Below, one piece after another: positions 52,158 through 59,636 of a stretch of 64,000 nt of DNA; within the stretch, counting starts at the first letter, position 1; the number at the start of each line of letters is the position of its first letter. The stretch comes from Nonomuraea soli. GTDB taxonomy: Bacteria; Actinomycetota; Actinomycetes; Streptosporangiales; Streptosporangiaceae. The DNA is taken from positions 261,875-325,874 of the forward strand of contig NZ_JACDUR010000008.1 of the NCBI RefSeq assembly GCF_013761175.1. The letters run 5' to 3'. The position numbers and the translations under genes were made by a program. A model generated the notes under the pieces. The model did no database searches, had not been told where the DNA came from, and saw only the letters and a list, made by a program, of their open reading frames with translations.

Positions 52158-52895
52158 TCAGCGGGGACGGAAGGTGGTGCGCAGGCGGTAGCGCTCCCCG
52201 CTGTACTGCACGGTCGACAGCAGCACCGCCTGCTGGTCGGCGCTGTAGATCACCTGGTCGAGGACGAGCACCGAGGAGCGTGGTTCGATGCCGAGGCGCC
52301 CGGCGAGCGCCTCGTCGGCGCCGCGCGCCTCGATGGTCGCCTCCGACCGGTCGAGCTCGACCCCCGCCGTGCGCAGGTGCTCGAAGAGCGAGGCCGAGGA
52401 GAAGTCCACCTGATCGAGGCCGGGCGCCAGTCCGGCGACGACGAGGGTCCTGTCGACGGCGATGCGCACGTCGTTGAGCAGGCGCACCCGCTCGAGGTCG
52501 AACAGGGGGGCTCCGGCGGGCAGGCCGAGGCGCTCGGCCTCGTCGAGCGTGGCGGGCCGTACCTCCTGGGTCAGCACGAGCGAGCCTGGGCGCAGGCCCT
52601 TGCGCAGGGCGGTGGCGGTGAAGGACTCCAGGTCCTTGGGCCACTCGCGCACCGAGGCGGGGGCGGCCACGAACCAGCCTCGGCCGTGCGAGGCGGTGAC
52701 GACGCCGCGCTCCACGAGGCGGGCCAGGGCCTTGCGCAGGGTGACGCGGGAGATGTCGAGATGGGCGCACAGCTCGCGCTCCGGAGGCAGCTTGGACCCC
52801 GGCTCCAGGCCGCGGCGCCCGATCTCGTCGAGGATCAGGTCGGCCGTCTGGGACCAGAGCGGGTCGGGGCCGGTGTCACGCCGGGGTGGCTGCAT
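52158..52895 (-). CDS. GntR/HutC-family regulator of the amino-sugar operon
   Basis: 245 residues. ATG 52895 is preferred to an upstream in-frame ATG because the family begins near the HTH. The winged HTH is clear (DLILDEIGRRGLEPGSKLPPERELCAH in parts: GSKLPPERELCAHL, ISRVTLRKALARLVERGVV), followed by a UTRA domain (PLFDLERVRLLNDVRIAVDRTLV, SLFEHLRTAGVELDRSEATIEA). It is divergent from the ABC/GH9/SIS/kinase operon and is the probable repressor acting on phased ACCACT repeats in the intervening DNA. Confidence 0.91.
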   Translation of the reverse strand: MQPPRRDTGPDPLWSQTADLILDEIGRRGLEPGSKLPPERELCAHLDISRVTLRKALARLVERGVVTASHGRGWFVAAPASVREWPKDLESFTATALRKGLRPGSLVLTQEVRPATLDEAERLGLPAGAPLFDLERVRLLNDVRIAVDRTLVVAGLAPGLDQVDFSSASLFEHLRTAGVELDRSEATIEARGADEALAGRLGIEPRSSVLVLDQVIYSADQQAVLLSTVQYSGERYRLRTTFRPR

Positions 52896-52906
52896 GGCAG
52901 AAAGAT

Positions 52907-52973
52907 ACCACTCAGGACCACTGCTGCTGTTGAGTAGACCACTATTGACCAATTCCAAACCACTGCGTACCTT
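52907..52973 (+). promoter_or_regulatory. Promoter of the amino-sugar operon with four phased ACCACT repeats
   Basis: ACCACT occurs as a direct repeat at 52907, 52917, 52938 and 52959, spaced 10, 21 and 21 bp, i.e. whole helical turns. A good promoter overlaps: -35 TTGACC (52945-52950), 17-bp spacer, -10 TACCTT (52968-52973). The last repeat lies in the spacer, so a protein bound there should block RNA polymerase. GAGAGAGG precedes the ATG at 53003. Confidence 0.65.
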
Positions 52974-53002
52974 GTGTCGGGACTTCGAGAGAGGGACCGC
53001 TC

Positions 53003-54283
53003 ATGTGGGCAAAGCTGAAAATCGGCGTCGCCGGCGCCGCCGCCCTGGCACTGGCCACGGCCTGCGGCGGCGGGGAGACCCCCGCCGCACCGACCGGAGG
53101 GGAGACCCTCACCCTGCAGACCAACTGGACCACCGCGGGCACCGAGAGCGTGCCGCTCAAGAAGGCCCTGGCCGCCTTCACCCAGAAGACCGGGATCCAG
53201 GTCAAGGTCCTGGAGAACGGCGACGACCTCAACCAGGTCTACGAGACCGCGCTCCTGGCCGGCCAGGAGGCCGACGTGCTGCTGGTCGGGCTGCTGGAGA
53301 AGCAGCTCGACTGGGTCAAGAACGGCGCCGTGGTGCCCGTCGAGGACTACGTCGGCGCCTGGGGCCTGCAGGAGGAGATCCCCGCCGAGGCCCTGGCCGA
53401 CTGGAAGGACGCCCAGGGCCACCTGCGCGGCCTGCCGTACGCCGGCTTCACCTGGCCGTGGTGGTACAACAAGGCCCTGTTCGACAAGCACGGCATCGCC
53501 CTGCCCGCCACGGCCGACGACCTCGTCGCGGCCGCGGGCAAACTGCGTAAGGCGGGCGTCGGCCCGGTCGCCATCGGCGGCAACGACTGGTCGGGACAGA
53601 AGGTCTTCATGCAGATCATGGAGACCTACCTCGACGCGGAATCGGCCAAGAAGGTCTTCGCCGAGGGCGAGACCTGCGCCTCTCCCGCCGCCATGAAGGG
53701 CATCGAGCTGTTCGTGAAGCTGCGCGAGGCCGGCGTGTTCGTCGACGGCGTCGAAGGGCTCACCGCCGACCAGGCCGGCGCCATGTACCAGGACGGCAGC
53801 GCCGCGATCGCGCCCCTCGGCTCGTGGTCCTACGTCTCCACCGAGCCGGCGCTGGCCGAAACCACGGTCCTGGGCGGCTTCCCCGTCGCGACCGGCGGCA
53901 CCTACGGCAAGCCGACCGCCTTCCGCGGCTCCACCTCGGCGGGCTGGTGGATCAGCCCCAACGGCAAGAAGAAGATCGACGCCGTCAAGCAGCTGATGCA
54001 GCACATGTACTCACCCGAGGTGCTGCAGTCGATGGCCGTCGACGGAGGCGTCGTCATGGCCACCGCCACCGAGGTCGACACCGCCAAGATGACCTCCCCG
54101 CTGCTCGCCCAGTCGGTCACCGCCCTGCCCTCCGCGGTGGACTTCGCCGTCATGCCCGACCTGTACGTGCCCGCCGACGTCGGCAACCCCCTCTACCGGG
54201 CCACCTCCATCGCCTACACCAAGGGCAACGACGCCAAGAAGATCTGCGCCGCCGTCGACGACGTCTACCGGGCGGCGAAGTAG
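53003..54283 (+). CDS. Sugar ABC transporter substrate-binding lipoprotein (CUT1)
   Basis: 426 residues. Signal peptide with lipobox LATAC (Cys about residue 21). Type I/II extracellular solute-binding fold: PLKKALAAFTQKTGIQVKVLENG, ADVLLVGLLEKQLDWVKNGAVVPV, GLPYAGFTWPWWYNKALFDKHG, MYQDGSAAIAPLGSW. The aromatic residues WPWWYN probably stack on sugar rings. It captures an oligosaccharide at the membrane and passes it to the two following permeases. Context suggests glucosamine- or GlcNAc-containing oligomers. It is the first gene of the operon. Confidence 0.93.
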   Translation: MWAKLKIGVAGAAALALATACGGGETPAAPTGGETLTLQTNWTTAGTESVPLKKALAAFTQKTGIQVKVLENGDDLNQVYETALLAGQEADVLLVGLLEKQLDWVKNGAVVPVEDYVGAWGLQEEIPAEALADWKDAQGHLRGLPYAGFTWPWWYNKALFDKHGIALPATADDLVAAAGKLRKAGVGPVAIGGNDWSGQKVFMQIMETYLDAESAKKVFAEGETCASPAAMKGIELFVKLREAGVFVDGVEGLTADQAGAMYQDGSAAIAPLGSWSYVSTEPALAETTVLGGFPVATGGTYGKPTAFRGSTSAGWWISPNGKKKIDAVKQLMQHMYSPEVLQSMAVDGGVVMATATEVDTAKMTSPLLAQSVTALPSAVDFAVMPDLYVPADVGNPLYRATSIAYTKGNDAKKICAAVDDVYRAAK

Positions 54284-55159
54284 GTGAGCACTCGGCGCTG
54301 GCGCGACCTCGCGCCACTCGGATTCACGCTGCCGGCGCTCGGGTGGTTCCTGGTGTTCACCGTCGGCCCGCTGGTCAGCCTGTTCTACTTCGCCCTGACC
54401 GACTGGCGCGGGCTCATCGCCCCGCGCACGTTCGTCGGGCTCGGCAACTTCACCCGGCTGGCCGGCGACCCGGTCTTCCACCACGCCGTCCGCAACAGCC
54501 TCGTCCAGCTGGTCGTCACGCTCCCCGTCGTCATCGCGGGCGCGTTCATGATCGCCTACTACCTGTCGCTCAAGCCGCGAGGCCACCGGTTCATCCGGGC
54601 GGTGCTGTTCACCCCCGTGCTGCTGTCGGCGCCCGCCCTGGCCATGGTCTTCGTGGGCGTGTTCGCCCCCTCCGGCCTGGTCAACGGCCTGCTGAAGGGA
54701 ATCGGGCTCGACGCGGCGGTACGGCCGTGGCTGGCCGCCGAGTCGACGGCCTCCATCGCCATCCTGGCCGTCATCGTGTGGTCGTCGATGTCGGTGTCGG
54801 CCGTCATGCTCGCCGCCCGTCTCAACAACGTGCCCGCCGAGCTGTTCGAGGCGGCCGGGCTCGACGGCTGCGGGCACTGGCGGCGCATGTGGACCATCGC
54901 CTGGCCGATCTGCCGCGACTACGTCGGGGTGGTGACCATGCTGCAGTTCCTGTGGACGCTGTTCTCCTCGGCGGCCGTGGTGCTCCTGCTCACCAGGGGC
55001 GGACCCGGCACCTCGACCGTCAACCTGTCCTTCCTCGTCTACGACTACGCCTTCAACCAGTCCAAGGTCGGCTACAGCCAGGCCATCGCGGTGATGCTGT
55101 TCGTCGTGGGCGTGCTCGGGCTGCTCGGCATCCGCCGGCTGTTCCGGCAGAACTACTGA
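54284..55159 (+). CDS. Sugar ABC transporter permease (MalF-like)
   Basis: 291 residues; the GTG directly follows the stop of the binding protein. Six membrane helices are visible (FTLPALGWFLVFTVGPLVSLFYFAL, LVQLVVTLPVVIAGAFMIAYYL, AVLFTPVLLSAPALAMVFVGVF and further), with the EAA loop AARLNNVPAELFEAAGLDGCGHWRRMWTIAWP that contacts the ATPase. No ATP-binding gene is in the operon. Confidence 0.94.
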   Translation: MSTRRWRDLAPLGFTLPALGWFLVFTVGPLVSLFYFALTDWRGLIAPRTFVGLGNFTRLAGDPVFHHAVRNSLVQLVVTLPVVIAGAFMIAYYLSLKPRGHRFIRAVLFTPVLLSAPALAMVFVGVFAPSGLVNGLLKGIGLDAAVRPWLAAESTASIAILAVIVWSSMSVSAVMLAARLNNVPAELFEAAGLDGCGHWRRMWTIAWPICRDYVGVVTMLQFLWTLFSSAAVVLLLTRGGPGTSTVNLSFLVYDYAFNQSKVGYSQAIAVMLFVVGVLGLLGIRRLFRQNY

Positions 55160-55172
55160 AAGCAGGTCCCCG

Positions 55173-56003
55173 ATGCGACGCTCCGGCCCGCTCATGTACC
55201 TCGCGCACGCCGCGGTGTGGCTGTACGTCCTGCTGCTGCTCGTGCCGGTCTACTACCTGCTCGTCTCGGCCTTCAAGGACAACGTCGGCATCCTGTCGGC
55301 GCCCTTCTCGCCCTTCACCGGGCTCGAGCTGGGCAACTTCGCCAAGGCCATGGAACACGCCACGCTCGGCCCCGCCCTGCTCAACCAGGGCTACGTCACG
55401 GTCGCGGCCAACCTGCTGACCCTGGCGCTGGCCGTACCGGCGGCCTTCGCCCTGGCCCGCGCCAGGGGCAGGATCGGCGTCCTGGTGGAGCGGGTCTTCG
55501 CGCTGGGGTTCCTGGTGCCGGGCTTCGCCGCGCTGGTGCCGACCGTGATGCTGTCGATCATGCTCGGCCTCTTCCACACCAGGGAGTTCCTCATCGTCTT
55601 CCTGCCCGCCAGCGCGATGCCGCTGTCGGTCATCCTGCTCACCCAGGCGATGCGCGCGATCCCGCGCGACCTGGAGGAGTCGGCCGTGCTCGACGGGGCC
55701 GGCAGCTGGCACCTGCTGCGCTCGGTGTACTTCCCGCTGTCGATCCCGACGCTCACCGTGGTGCTCATCCTGAACTTCCTGTCGTTCTGGAACGAGTACT
55801 TCTTCGCCCTGGTGATCACCGGGCCCGACACGGCGGTGCGCACCGCGCAGGTCGCGCTGCCTACGCTGTCGCTGGCCAACGCCTCGCAGTACGGCGTGCT
55901 CGCCGCGGGCATCGTGATCACCCTCGTCCCGGTCTACGTGCTGTACGTGTTCTTCGCCGACAAGATGGAAAGGGCGGTGCTCGCCGGTGCCCTCAAGGGT
56001 TGA
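55173..56003 (+). CDS. Sugar ABC transporter permease (MalG-like)
   Basis: 276 residues. Helices include VWLYVLLLLVPVYYLLVSAFK, NLLTLALAVPAAFALARA and VFALGFLVPGFAALVPTVML; EAA loop QAMRAIPRDLEESAVLDGAGSWHLLRSVYFPL. Forms the translocation channel with the MalF-like protein. Its 3' end overlaps the GH9 start by 17 bp, indicating translational coupling of uptake and hydrolysis. Confidence 0.94.
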   Translation: MRRSGPLMYLAHAAVWLYVLLLLVPVYYLLVSAFKDNVGILSAPFSPFTGLELGNFAKAMEHATLGPALLNQGYVTVAANLLTLALAVPAAFALARARGRIGVLVERVFALGFLVPGFAALVPTVMLSIMLGLFHTREFLIVFLPASAMPLSVILLTQAMRAIPRDLEESAVLDGAGSWHLLRSVYFPLSIPTLTVVLILNFLSFWNEYFFALVITGPDTAVRTAQVALPTLSLANASQYGVLAAGIVITLVPVYVLYVFFADKMERAVLAGALKG

Positions 56004-57666
56004 CGTCCACCTCGCGCACCTGGGGTACGGCACGGCCGCGGCCAAGGCCGTCGTGCTGCGCCTGCCGCAGGGCGCCCCTCCCGAGGCGCTGTCCCTGGTG
56101 CCAGGGGAGATCCCCCTGACGGCAGGACCCGTCGCCGAGGTGCCCGGCTGGAGCGCCGGGCCGTTCGCCAGGGTCGAGCTCCCCGGCGGCCTGCCGCCCG
56201 GCCGCTACGCCGTACGGGCCGGCGACGCGCTGTCCGAACCGTTCGACGTCGGCCCCGGCCAGGTGCAGCGCCAGACGCTCTCCGACGTGCTGGCCTACTT
56301 CAAGGCCATGCGCTCCAGCGGCGAGATCGACCGCAAGGACCGGCGGGCCGCCTTCTGGGGCGACACCTCGGGCACGACGCTCGACGCGCGCGGCGGCTGG
56401 CTCGACGCCAGCGGCGACACCAGCAAGTTCCTCAGCCACCTGACCTACACGCGCACGATGAGCCCGCAGCAGATCCCGCTGTGCGCGTGGGCGATGATGG
56501 CCGCCCGCGACGAGATCGCCGCACGCCACCCCGCGCTGAAGACCGCGGTAGGGGTACGGCTGCGCGACGAGGCGCTGTTCGGCGCCGACTTCCTGATGCG
56601 CTTCCGCTCCCAGGACGAGGGATTCTTCTACACCGGCATCTTCGACGCGCTCACCAAGCGCCTGGAGGAGCGGGTCGTCACCGCGCCGCTGCCCGAATGC
56701 GTGCGCACCGACCGCTACCGCGCCGGTTACCGGCACGGCGGCGGGCTGGCCATCGCCGCGCTCGCCCGCGCCTCCACCCTCGACGACGAGGGCGACTTCG
56801 GCCGCGACGCCTACCTGGCCGCCGCCCGGCAGGGCCTGGCCCACCTGGAGGAGCACAACCGCGCCTATCTGCACGACGGCGCCGAGAACGTCGTCGACGA
56901 CTACACCGCGCTGCTGGCGGCCACCGAACTCGTCGCGGCCGGGGCGGCGGAGGCCGAGCCGGCGGCCAGGCGGCGCGCCGCGGCGCTGGCCGGCCGCTAC
57001 ACCCGCCCCGGCGGCCCCGGCTGGTTCGTGGCCGACGACGAGGGCCGGCCGTTCTTCCACGCGGCCGAGGCCGGGCTGCCGGTGCTCGCGCTCGTCAGGT
57101 TCGCCCAGGTCCTGCCCGACGCCCCCGAGGCCGCACGCGCGCTCGACGTCGCCCGCCAGGCCATGCTCGACACCCTGGAGCGCACCCACGCGGTGCCCAA
57201 CCCCTTCGGCTATCCACGCCAGCGGGTCCAGCCCGCGGGCGGGCAGCCCGCCGACGCCTTCTTCTTCCCGCACGCCAACGAGACCGGCTACTGGTGGCAG
57301 GGCGAGAACGCCACCATCGCCTCCCTCTCGGCCGCCGCCTCCGCGTGCGCCGGGCTCGACGGCCTGACCGCCGGGGAACGGGAACGCCTGGCGTCCTTCG
57401 CCGACGACCAGGTGGCCTGGATCACCGGCAGGAACCCCTTCGACATCTGCATGATCCAGGGGCGGGGGCGCAACAACGCCGACTACGCGAGCGACTTCCC
57501 GAACCTGCCCGGCGGGATCGTCAACGGGATCACCTCCGGCTGGGACGACGAGGCCGACATCGCCTTCCTCCCGGCCGGCGCACCCGAGGGCGACGCGTGG
57601 CGATGGGCCGAGCAGTGGATTCCGCACACGGGCTGGTTCCTGCTCGCCGTCGCCTGCGCCCGCTGA
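55987..57666 (+). CDS. Cytoplasmic glycoside hydrolase family 9 protein (exo-glucosaminidase-like)
   Basis: 559 residues from a GTG inside the preceding permease gene; no signal peptide, so it acts inside the cell on imported oligosaccharide. An N-terminal immunoglobulin-like CelD_N domain (about 1-95) precedes the (alpha/alpha)6 barrel. Catalytic-base neighbourhood GGWLDASGDTSKFLSH matches the DAGD motif of GH9; HANETGYWWQGENATIASL holds the Glu/Asn region of the acid; GRNPFDICMIQGRGRNN is the usual late motif. These particular forms match the GH9 branch of marine Vibrio/Photobacterium glucosaminidases rather than endoglucanases. With the kinase and SIS genes it suggests release of glucosamine from chitosan oligomers; substrate not proven. 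Confidence 0.85.
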   Translation: MPSRVDVHLAHLGYGTAAAKAVVLRLPQGAPPEALSLVPGEIPLTAGPVAEVPGWSAGPFARVELPGGLPPGRYAVRAGDALSEPFDVGPGQVQRQTLSDVLAYFKAMRSSGEIDRKDRRAAFWGDTSGTTLDARGGWLDASGDTSKFLSHLTYTRTMSPQQIPLCAWAMMAARDEIAARHPALKTAVGVRLRDEALFGADFLMRFRSQDEGFFYTGIFDALTKRLEERVVTAPLPECVRTDRYRAGYRHGGGLAIAALARASTLDDEGDFGRDAYLAAARQGLAHLEEHNRAYLHDGAENVVDDYTALLAATELVAAGAAEAEPAARRRAAALAGRYTRPGGPGWFVADDEGRPFFHAAEAGLPVLALVRFAQVLPDAPEAARALDVARQAMLDTLERTHAVPNPFGYPRQRVQPAGGQPADAFFFPHANETGYWWQGENATIASLSAAASACAGLDGLTAGERERLASFADDQVAWITGRNPFDICMIQGRGRNNADYASDFPNLPGGIVNGITSGWDDEADIAFLPAGAPEGDAWRWAEQWIPHTGWFLLAVACAR

Positions 57667-57694
57667 CCACGCACTCTCGTTAGGAAAGATCACC

Positions 57695-58762
57695 ATGACC
57701 TCCCGCATCACCTTCCGCGAAGGCCAGGCCCGGCAGGGCGCGGCGCTGCGCGACATCGCCGAGCGGGTTCGAGCCCTGCTCGACGGGCCGGGCGCCGCCC
57801 TCGTGCGCGGCGCCCGCAAGCCGCTGTTCACCGGCATCGGCGCCTCCCACGCGGCGCTGGCGGTGCCGGTCGAGCTGCTGCGCTCGCACGGGATCGCCGC
57901 CCAGCGCGTCCTGGCGCCCGAGATCGGGCCGGGCGGGGCGGGCTTCGACTGCGACCTGGTGATCGGCGTCTCCCAGAGCGGACGCAGCTCGGAGACCGTC
58001 GAGGCGTTCCGGCGGCTGGACGGGATCGCGCGCGTCGCCGTGCTCAACGTGACCGGGTCGCCGCTGGCCGAGCTGGCGGAGGCCACCGTGGACCTGGGCG
58101 ACCGGCCCGACTCCTACGCCTCCACGATCGGCTACACGGGCACGATCGTCGCCCTCGACCTGCTGGCCACCGCCATCGCCGGGTCCATCGCCGGGTCCAT
58201 CGCCGGGGGAGACCCGTGGGACGGGATCGAGGCCGCCGTCGGCCGCACGCGCGAGCAGGCCGCGAGCGTCCTGGCGCCCGTGGTGGCGCGCGCCGCCGGG
58301 TGCGTGGCGGCGGACGCGGTCGGCGCGGGACCGTCCCGGGCCAGCGCCGAGGAGGCCGCCCTGCTGCTGCGCGAGGTCGCCCGCATGCCCGCCGCCGCCT
58401 CCGTCACCCGCAACTACCTGCACGGCGAGATGGAGTCGGCCGGCCACACCCTGCACCTGGTGCTCGGCGACGGCCGCGAGGTGGAACTGGCCGCCTCTCT
58501 GGCGGGCGCGGGCCATTTGACGGTGCTGGTGACCTCGCGTGCCGTACGGCAGGCCGAGAACCTGGCCGTCGTCCGGCTCACCCCGGAAACCCCGGCGGAG
58601 CGCGTGGTCCTGGAGACTGTCGTCATCCAGGAACTGGTGGCCGCCCTCGCCGACGAGCGCGGCATCCCCATCGAGTCCTTCGTCTTCGCCAACGACGACA
58701 CCAAGGAGGGCGGCGTGGACCCCGCCGACTTCGCCATCGCCTCGCCGGAGCTCCCGCGATGA
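57695..58762 (+). CDS. Double SIS-domain aminosugar isomerase/deaminase-like protein
   Basis: 355 residues, with AGGAAAG before the ATG. Two SIS modules as in the isomerase half of GlmS: LFTGIGASHAALAVPVELLR, LVIGVSQSGRSSETVEAF in the first; AAEEAALLLREVARMPAAA-type and NYLHGEMESAGHTLHLVLGDG in the second. Such standalone proteins (AgaS/GlmD-like) deaminate or isomerise glucosamine 6-phosphate, providing a route to fructose 6-phosphate without NagB. A 12-bp unit repeated at 58175-58198 gives IAGS-IAGS in a loop. The stop overlaps the kinase ATG (ATGA). Confidence 0.88.
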   Translation: MTSRITFREGQARQGAALRDIAERVRALLDGPGAALVRGARKPLFTGIGASHAALAVPVELLRSHGIAAQRVLAPEIGPGGAGFDCDLVIGVSQSGRSSETVEAFRRLDGIARVAVLNVTGSPLAELAEATVDLGDRPDSYASTIGYTGTIVALDLLATAIAGSIAGSIAGGDPWDGIEAAVGRTREQAASVLAPVVARAAGCVAADAVGAGPSRASAEEAALLLREVARMPAAASVTRNYLHGEMESAGHTLHLVLGDGREVELAASLAGAGHLTVLVTSRAVRQAENLAVVRLTPETPAERVVLETVVIQELVAALADERGIPIESFVFANDDTKEGGVDPADFAIASPELPR

Positions 58763-59634
58763 CCCCGCCGCTCGTGGCCGGGATCGACGTCGGCGGCACC
58801 AAGACCCACGTACGGCTGACCGCCGGCGACCTCGTCGTGCACGACGAGGTCGTCTCCTCCGGCGGCTGGTCGGCCACCCCCGTCGAGCCGGCCGCCGCCT
58901 GGCTGGCCCGGCTGCTGCCCTCCGGCGCCCGGCCAGCGGCGCTGGCCGTCGGGGCACACGGCTGCGAGGAACGCGAACACTGCCTGCGGCTCCAGAAGGC
59001 GCTCCAGCACCGCCTGGAGCCGCCCGTGCTCGTGGTCAACGACGCCGAACTGCTCGTCCCGGCGGCCGGGCTGGAGCAGGGCATCGCGCTGATCGCCGGC
59101 ACCGGCGCCATCGCCGTGGCCACCGGCGGCGACGAACTGCTGCGGGCGGGCGGCTGGGGATGGGTGCTGTCCGACGACGGCAGCGCCTCCGCGCTGGTGC
59201 GGGAGGCGGCCCGCGCCGTGCTCGCCCGCGCCGACGCCGGCCACGGCCCCGACGCCCTCGGCCGGTTGCTGCTGGAGTCGACGGGCTCGCCCGGCATCGC
59301 CGCCCTCGCACACACGCTGAGCTGGGGCGACGGCCCTGAGCACTGGGGACGCCACGCGCCCGCCGTGGTGGCGGCGGCCGAGGCCGGTTCCGCCGACGCC
59401 CGGCGGGTGCTCGACCAGGGCGCCCGCGCCCTGGCCGCCCTCGTGCGGACCCTGACCGGGCGCGGCGCCCGCGGACCGGTCGTGGCCGCGGGCGGTCTGG
59501 TCACCCACGTGCCCGCCTACTGGGACTCCGTGCGCCGGGCGCTGGACGACCTGGTGCCGGGCACGCGGGCACTGCTGCTGGACCGGCCCCCGGTCGAGGG
59601 CGCGGTCGCCCTGGCCCGCCGCCTGGTCCCGTAG
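58759..59634 (+). CDS. BadF/BadG-type sugar kinase (N-acetylglucosamine/glucosamine kinase-like)
   Basis: 291 residues. ASKHA fold: phosphate-1 motif VAGIDVGGTKTHVRLTAG, VVNDAELLVPAAGLEQGIALIAGTGAIAV, GWGWVLSDDGSASALVREA (the GxGxxLSDEGSG-like loop of GlcNAc kinases) and VVAAGGLVTHVPAYWDSV. It phosphorylates an amino sugar at O6 with ATP. The ATGA overlap with the SIS gene couples phosphorylation to deamination. Only 2 bp separate its stop from the convergent peptidase stop. Confidence 0.9.
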   Translation: MTPPLVAGIDVGGTKTHVRLTAGDLVVHDEVVSSGGWSATPVEPAAAWLARLLPSGARPAALAVGAHGCEEREHCLRLQKALQHRLEPPVLVVNDAELLVPAAGLEQGIALIAGTGAIAVATGGDELLRAGGWGWVLSDDGSASALVREAARAVLARADAGHGPDALGRLLLESTGSPGIAALAHTLSWGDGPEHWGRHAPAVVAAAEAGSADARRVLDQGARALAALVRTLTGRGARGPVVAAGGLVTHVPAYWDSVRRALDDLVPGTRALLLDRPPVEGAVALARRLVP

Positions 59635-59636
59635 GC

